Assembly (NCBI GenBank): GCA_964514215.1
Contig: CAZEPW010000077.1
Coordinates: 1 to 13,403 of the forward strand
DNA from: CAYQUC01 sp964514215
GTDB lineage: Bacteria > Pseudomonadota > Gammaproteobacteria > UBA6429 > Thiohalophilaceae
Reading direction: 5' to 3'
DNA: 13,403 nt
In this document: positions 11,461 through 13,403 of the stretch, piece after piece
Position numbering within the stretch: the stretch's first letter is position 1
How the letters are laid out: each line of letters begins with the position of its first letter
Program-made: the position numbers and the translations under genes
Notes under the pieces: model-generated
Seen by the model: only the letters and a program-made list of their open reading frames with translations
Databases searched by the model: none
What the model was told of the DNA's origin: nothing

Positions 11461-13403
11461 ATGGCAGGAGAATTTGGTAATCCTGAAGTCGTCGAAGAAG
11501 AAGTTGATATTCTTCTTATCGGTGGTGGAATGGCATGTTGTGGTGCTGGTTATGAAATCATGCGTTGGATCGATGCTGCAAAAAAAGATGGCACTGATAT
11601 TTCAGTTAAACTAGTTGATAAAGCAGCAATGGATCGTTCCGGCGCTGTTGCTCAAGGGCTTTCAGCAATCAATACCTATATTGGTACAGAACAAGATCCA
11701 GCTGATTATGCTCGTATGGTTTCAAATGACTTAATGGGTATTACCCGTGACGATTTAGCCTACGATGTTGGCCGTCATGTTGATGAATCAGTGCATTTAT
11801 TTGAAGAATGGGGCCTACCTATTTGGAAAACAGATGAAAATGGTGAACGTTTTGATGGTTCTAAAGGTATGACTCCTTTAGCAGAAGGCGGTAAACCGGT
11901 GCGTTCTGGTAAATGGCAAATCATGATCAATGGTGAGTCTTACAAATGGATTGTTGCTGAAGCGGCTAAAAAAGCGTTAGGTATGGCAAACATTGAAGAA
12001 CGTATCTTTATCGTTAAATTAATTAATGATAAAAACGATCCTAGTCGAGTTGCTGGTGCTGTTGGTTTCTCAACGCGTGATAACAAAGTTATTGTTTACA
12101 AATTCAAAGCTTGCTTATTAGCAGCTGGTGGTTGTGTAAATATTTTCCGTCCACGTTCAGTTGGTGAAGGTACAGGTCGTGCTTGGTATCCTGTTTGGAA
12201 TGCCGGTTCTACTTATGCGATGGCTGCTGAAGCCGGTGCAGAATTAACATTAATGGAAAATCGTTTCGTTCCTACTCGTTTTAAAGACGGTTATGGTCCT
12301 GTTGGTGCATGGTTCTTATTATTCAAAGCTAAAGCAACAAATGCTTTTGGTGAAGTCTATATGGATCGCAACAAAGACATGTTGGACGATTATCCTCCAT
12401 ACGGACAAGCTGCTGTTCCAGCATCATGCTTACGTAACCACTTAATGTTGAAAGAAATGAAAGAAGGTCGTGGTCCAATTTATATGGATACAGTGACTGC
12501 GCTTGCTAATCTTCGTGAATCATTATCACCTCGTGAAGTGAAACATTTAGAAGCTGAAGCATGGGAAGATTTCCTAGACATGTGTGTTGGCCAATGTGGT
12601 ATCTGGGTTGGTGAAAACATTGAACCTGAGAAGAAAAACTCAGAGTTAATGCCTACTGAACCTTACCTACTGGGTTCACATTCTGGTTGTTGCGGAATCT
12701 GGGTTTCTGGTCCTACTGACGTTGGTGCGCCAATGGAAGAAACAGAAGCTGGTGTTCCTGATCATCTACCTAAAGGTTGGAACTGGGGCTACCGTAGCAT
12801 GACAACTGTCGGCGGTTTATTTACTGCTGGTGATGGTGTTGGTGCTTCTGGTCATAAGTTCTCTTCTGGTTCACATGCCGAAGGTCGTATGTGTGCTAAA
12901 TCTATGGTTAAATACGTTATCGACAATAAAGACTTCAAACCTGAATTAGATACTTCAGTTGATGATCTTGTTGCTGCTATCTATCAACCAGTGAAAACAT
13001 TCTTAGAACATAAAGACTACACAACAGCAATTGACGTTAATCCTAACTACATTACTCCAAAAATGTTGCAGTTCCGTTTGCAAAAAATTATGGATGAATA
13101 TGTTGCTGGAACCTCAACTTATTATCAAACTAATGCAGAAATGATGAAAGTTGCTGGTGAAAAGCTCGACATGTTAAAAGAAGATGCTGAAAAAATGCGT
13201 GCTAAAGATCTTCACGAATTACTTCGTGCTTGGGAAAATTATCACCGTATTATTACAGCTGAAGCGCATCTTAAACATATCGAGTTCCGTCAAGAAAGTC
13301 GTTATCCTGGTTTCTACTACAGAACCGATAAAAACTTTGTTGATGAAGAAAACTGGCATTGTTTTGTTAACTCAATTTATGACAAAGAATCTAAAAAATG
13401 GAC
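11461..13403 (+). CDS. aprA: APS reductase alpha subunit (flavoprotein), 3' end cut by window
   Basis: Catalytic FAD subunit of dissimilatory APS reductase, interconverting sulfite plus AMP with APS. The frame is open from the ATG at 11461, with GAGGAAAG before it, to the window edge: 647 codons and no stop. The FAD-binding GGGMACCGAG (21-30) opens the protein. The NRFVPTRFKDGYGPVGAW segment (267-284) and H407 in LLGSHSGCCG correspond to substrate-site regions of the Archaeoglobus enzyme. Family members are about 620-660 residues and the last visible residues (YDKESKKW) resemble the usual near-C-terminal region, so only a short tail should be missing. It directly follows aprB. Direction of catalysis depends on the host; oxidation is inferred. 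Confidence 0.97.
   Translation, partial: MAGEFGNPEVVEEEVDILLIGGGMACCGAGYEIMRWIDAAKKDGTDISVKLVDKAAMDRSGAVAQGLSAINTYIGTEQDPADYARMVSNDLMGITRDDLAYDVGRHVDESVHLFEEWGLPIWKTDENGERFDGSKGMTPLAEGGKPVRSGKWQIMINGESYKWIVAEAAKKALGMANIEERIFIVKLINDKNDPSRVAGAVGFSTRDNKVIVYKFKACLLAAGGCVNIFRPRSVGEGTGRAWYPVWNAGSTYAMAAEAGAELTLMENRFVPTRFKDGYGPVGAWFLLFKAKATNAFGEVYMDRNKDMLDDYPPYGQAAVPASCLRNHLMLKEMKEGRGPIYMDTVTALANLRESLSPREVKHLEAEAWEDFLDMCVGQCGIWVGENIEPEKKNSELMPTEPYLLGSHSGCCGIWVSGPTDVGAPMEETEAGVPDHLPKGWNWGYRSMTTVGGLFTAGDGVGASGHKFSSGSHAEGRMCAKSMVKYVIDNKDFKPELDTSVDDLVAAIYQPVKTFLEHKDYTTAIDVNPNYITPKMLQFRLQKIMDEYVAGTSTYYQTNAEMMKVAGEKLDMLKEDAEKMRAKDLHELLRAWENYHRIITAEAHLKHIEFRQESRYPGFYYRTDKNFVDEENWHCFVNSIYDKESKKW

Noticed and set aside
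1..13403. CRISPR array, tRNA or rRNA genes
   Set aside because: No regularly spaced repeat-spacer pattern, cloverleaf or rRNA-like sequence was seen on either strand.

Overview
The window reads as chromosome of a low-GC, sulfur-metabolising bacterium, most likely a gammaproteobacterial sulfur oxidiser. The basis is the sat-aprB-aprA set (ATP sulfurylase plus APS reductase, the sulfite-to-sulfate arm of dissimilatory sulfur oxidation when run in reverse), a split NrdJa/NrdJb coenzyme B12-dependent ribonucleotide reductase of the kind known from Pseudomonas, and proteobacterial-type sigma-32 and sigma-E promoter motifs. The taxon cannot be fixed from this window. A sulfate reducer with the same gene order is the main alternative. 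I saw no tRNA, rRNA, CRISPR array or transposase.

Layout. 1-375: AT-rich non-coding DNA with a long hairpin just past the end of the leftward nrdJ operon. 376-3529 (minus strand): nrdJa, an unrecognised 76-residue protein whose start overlaps the nrdJa stop, then nrdJb. 3530-4287: a divergent control region. It holds, going leftward, a helically phased array of DnaA-box-like repeats, a TTGACA/TATGCT promoter and a tandem pair of NrdR boxes for nrdJ. Going rightward it holds a near-consensus heat-shock promoter for hsp20. 4288-6288 (plus strand): hsp20 with its own terminator, then a periplasmic HtrA/DegQ protease behind a sigma-E-like promoter. 6414-6794: an orphan CheY-like receiver protein. 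6935-7384: a small, apparently strongly expressed protein with an ABM-like fold, bracketed by a good promoter and two hairpins, the second a textbook terminator. 7700-8575: an exported PstS-like binding protein with no transporter genes beside it. 8576-9223: a 650-base gap with hairpins and short repeats. 9224-10411: sat. 10412-10964: a 550-base gap with a candidate structured element and direct repeats. 10965-11432: aprB. 11461 to the right edge: aprA, open at the 3' end of the window and probably lacking only a short C-terminal tail.

How it fits together. The right half is energy metabolism: AprBA converts sulfite and AMP to APS, and Sat converts APS and pyrophosphate to sulfate and ATP. 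The left half is DNA-precursor synthesis under what looks like combined NrdR and DnaA control, next to a protein-quality-control pair (cytoplasmic small heat-shock protein and envelope protease) served by two different stress sigma factors. The least described items are the 76-residue protein inside the nrdJ operon, the phased DnaA-like array joined to NrdR boxes, the ABM-like protein, and a 16-base motif shared by the long leaders of sat and aprB.
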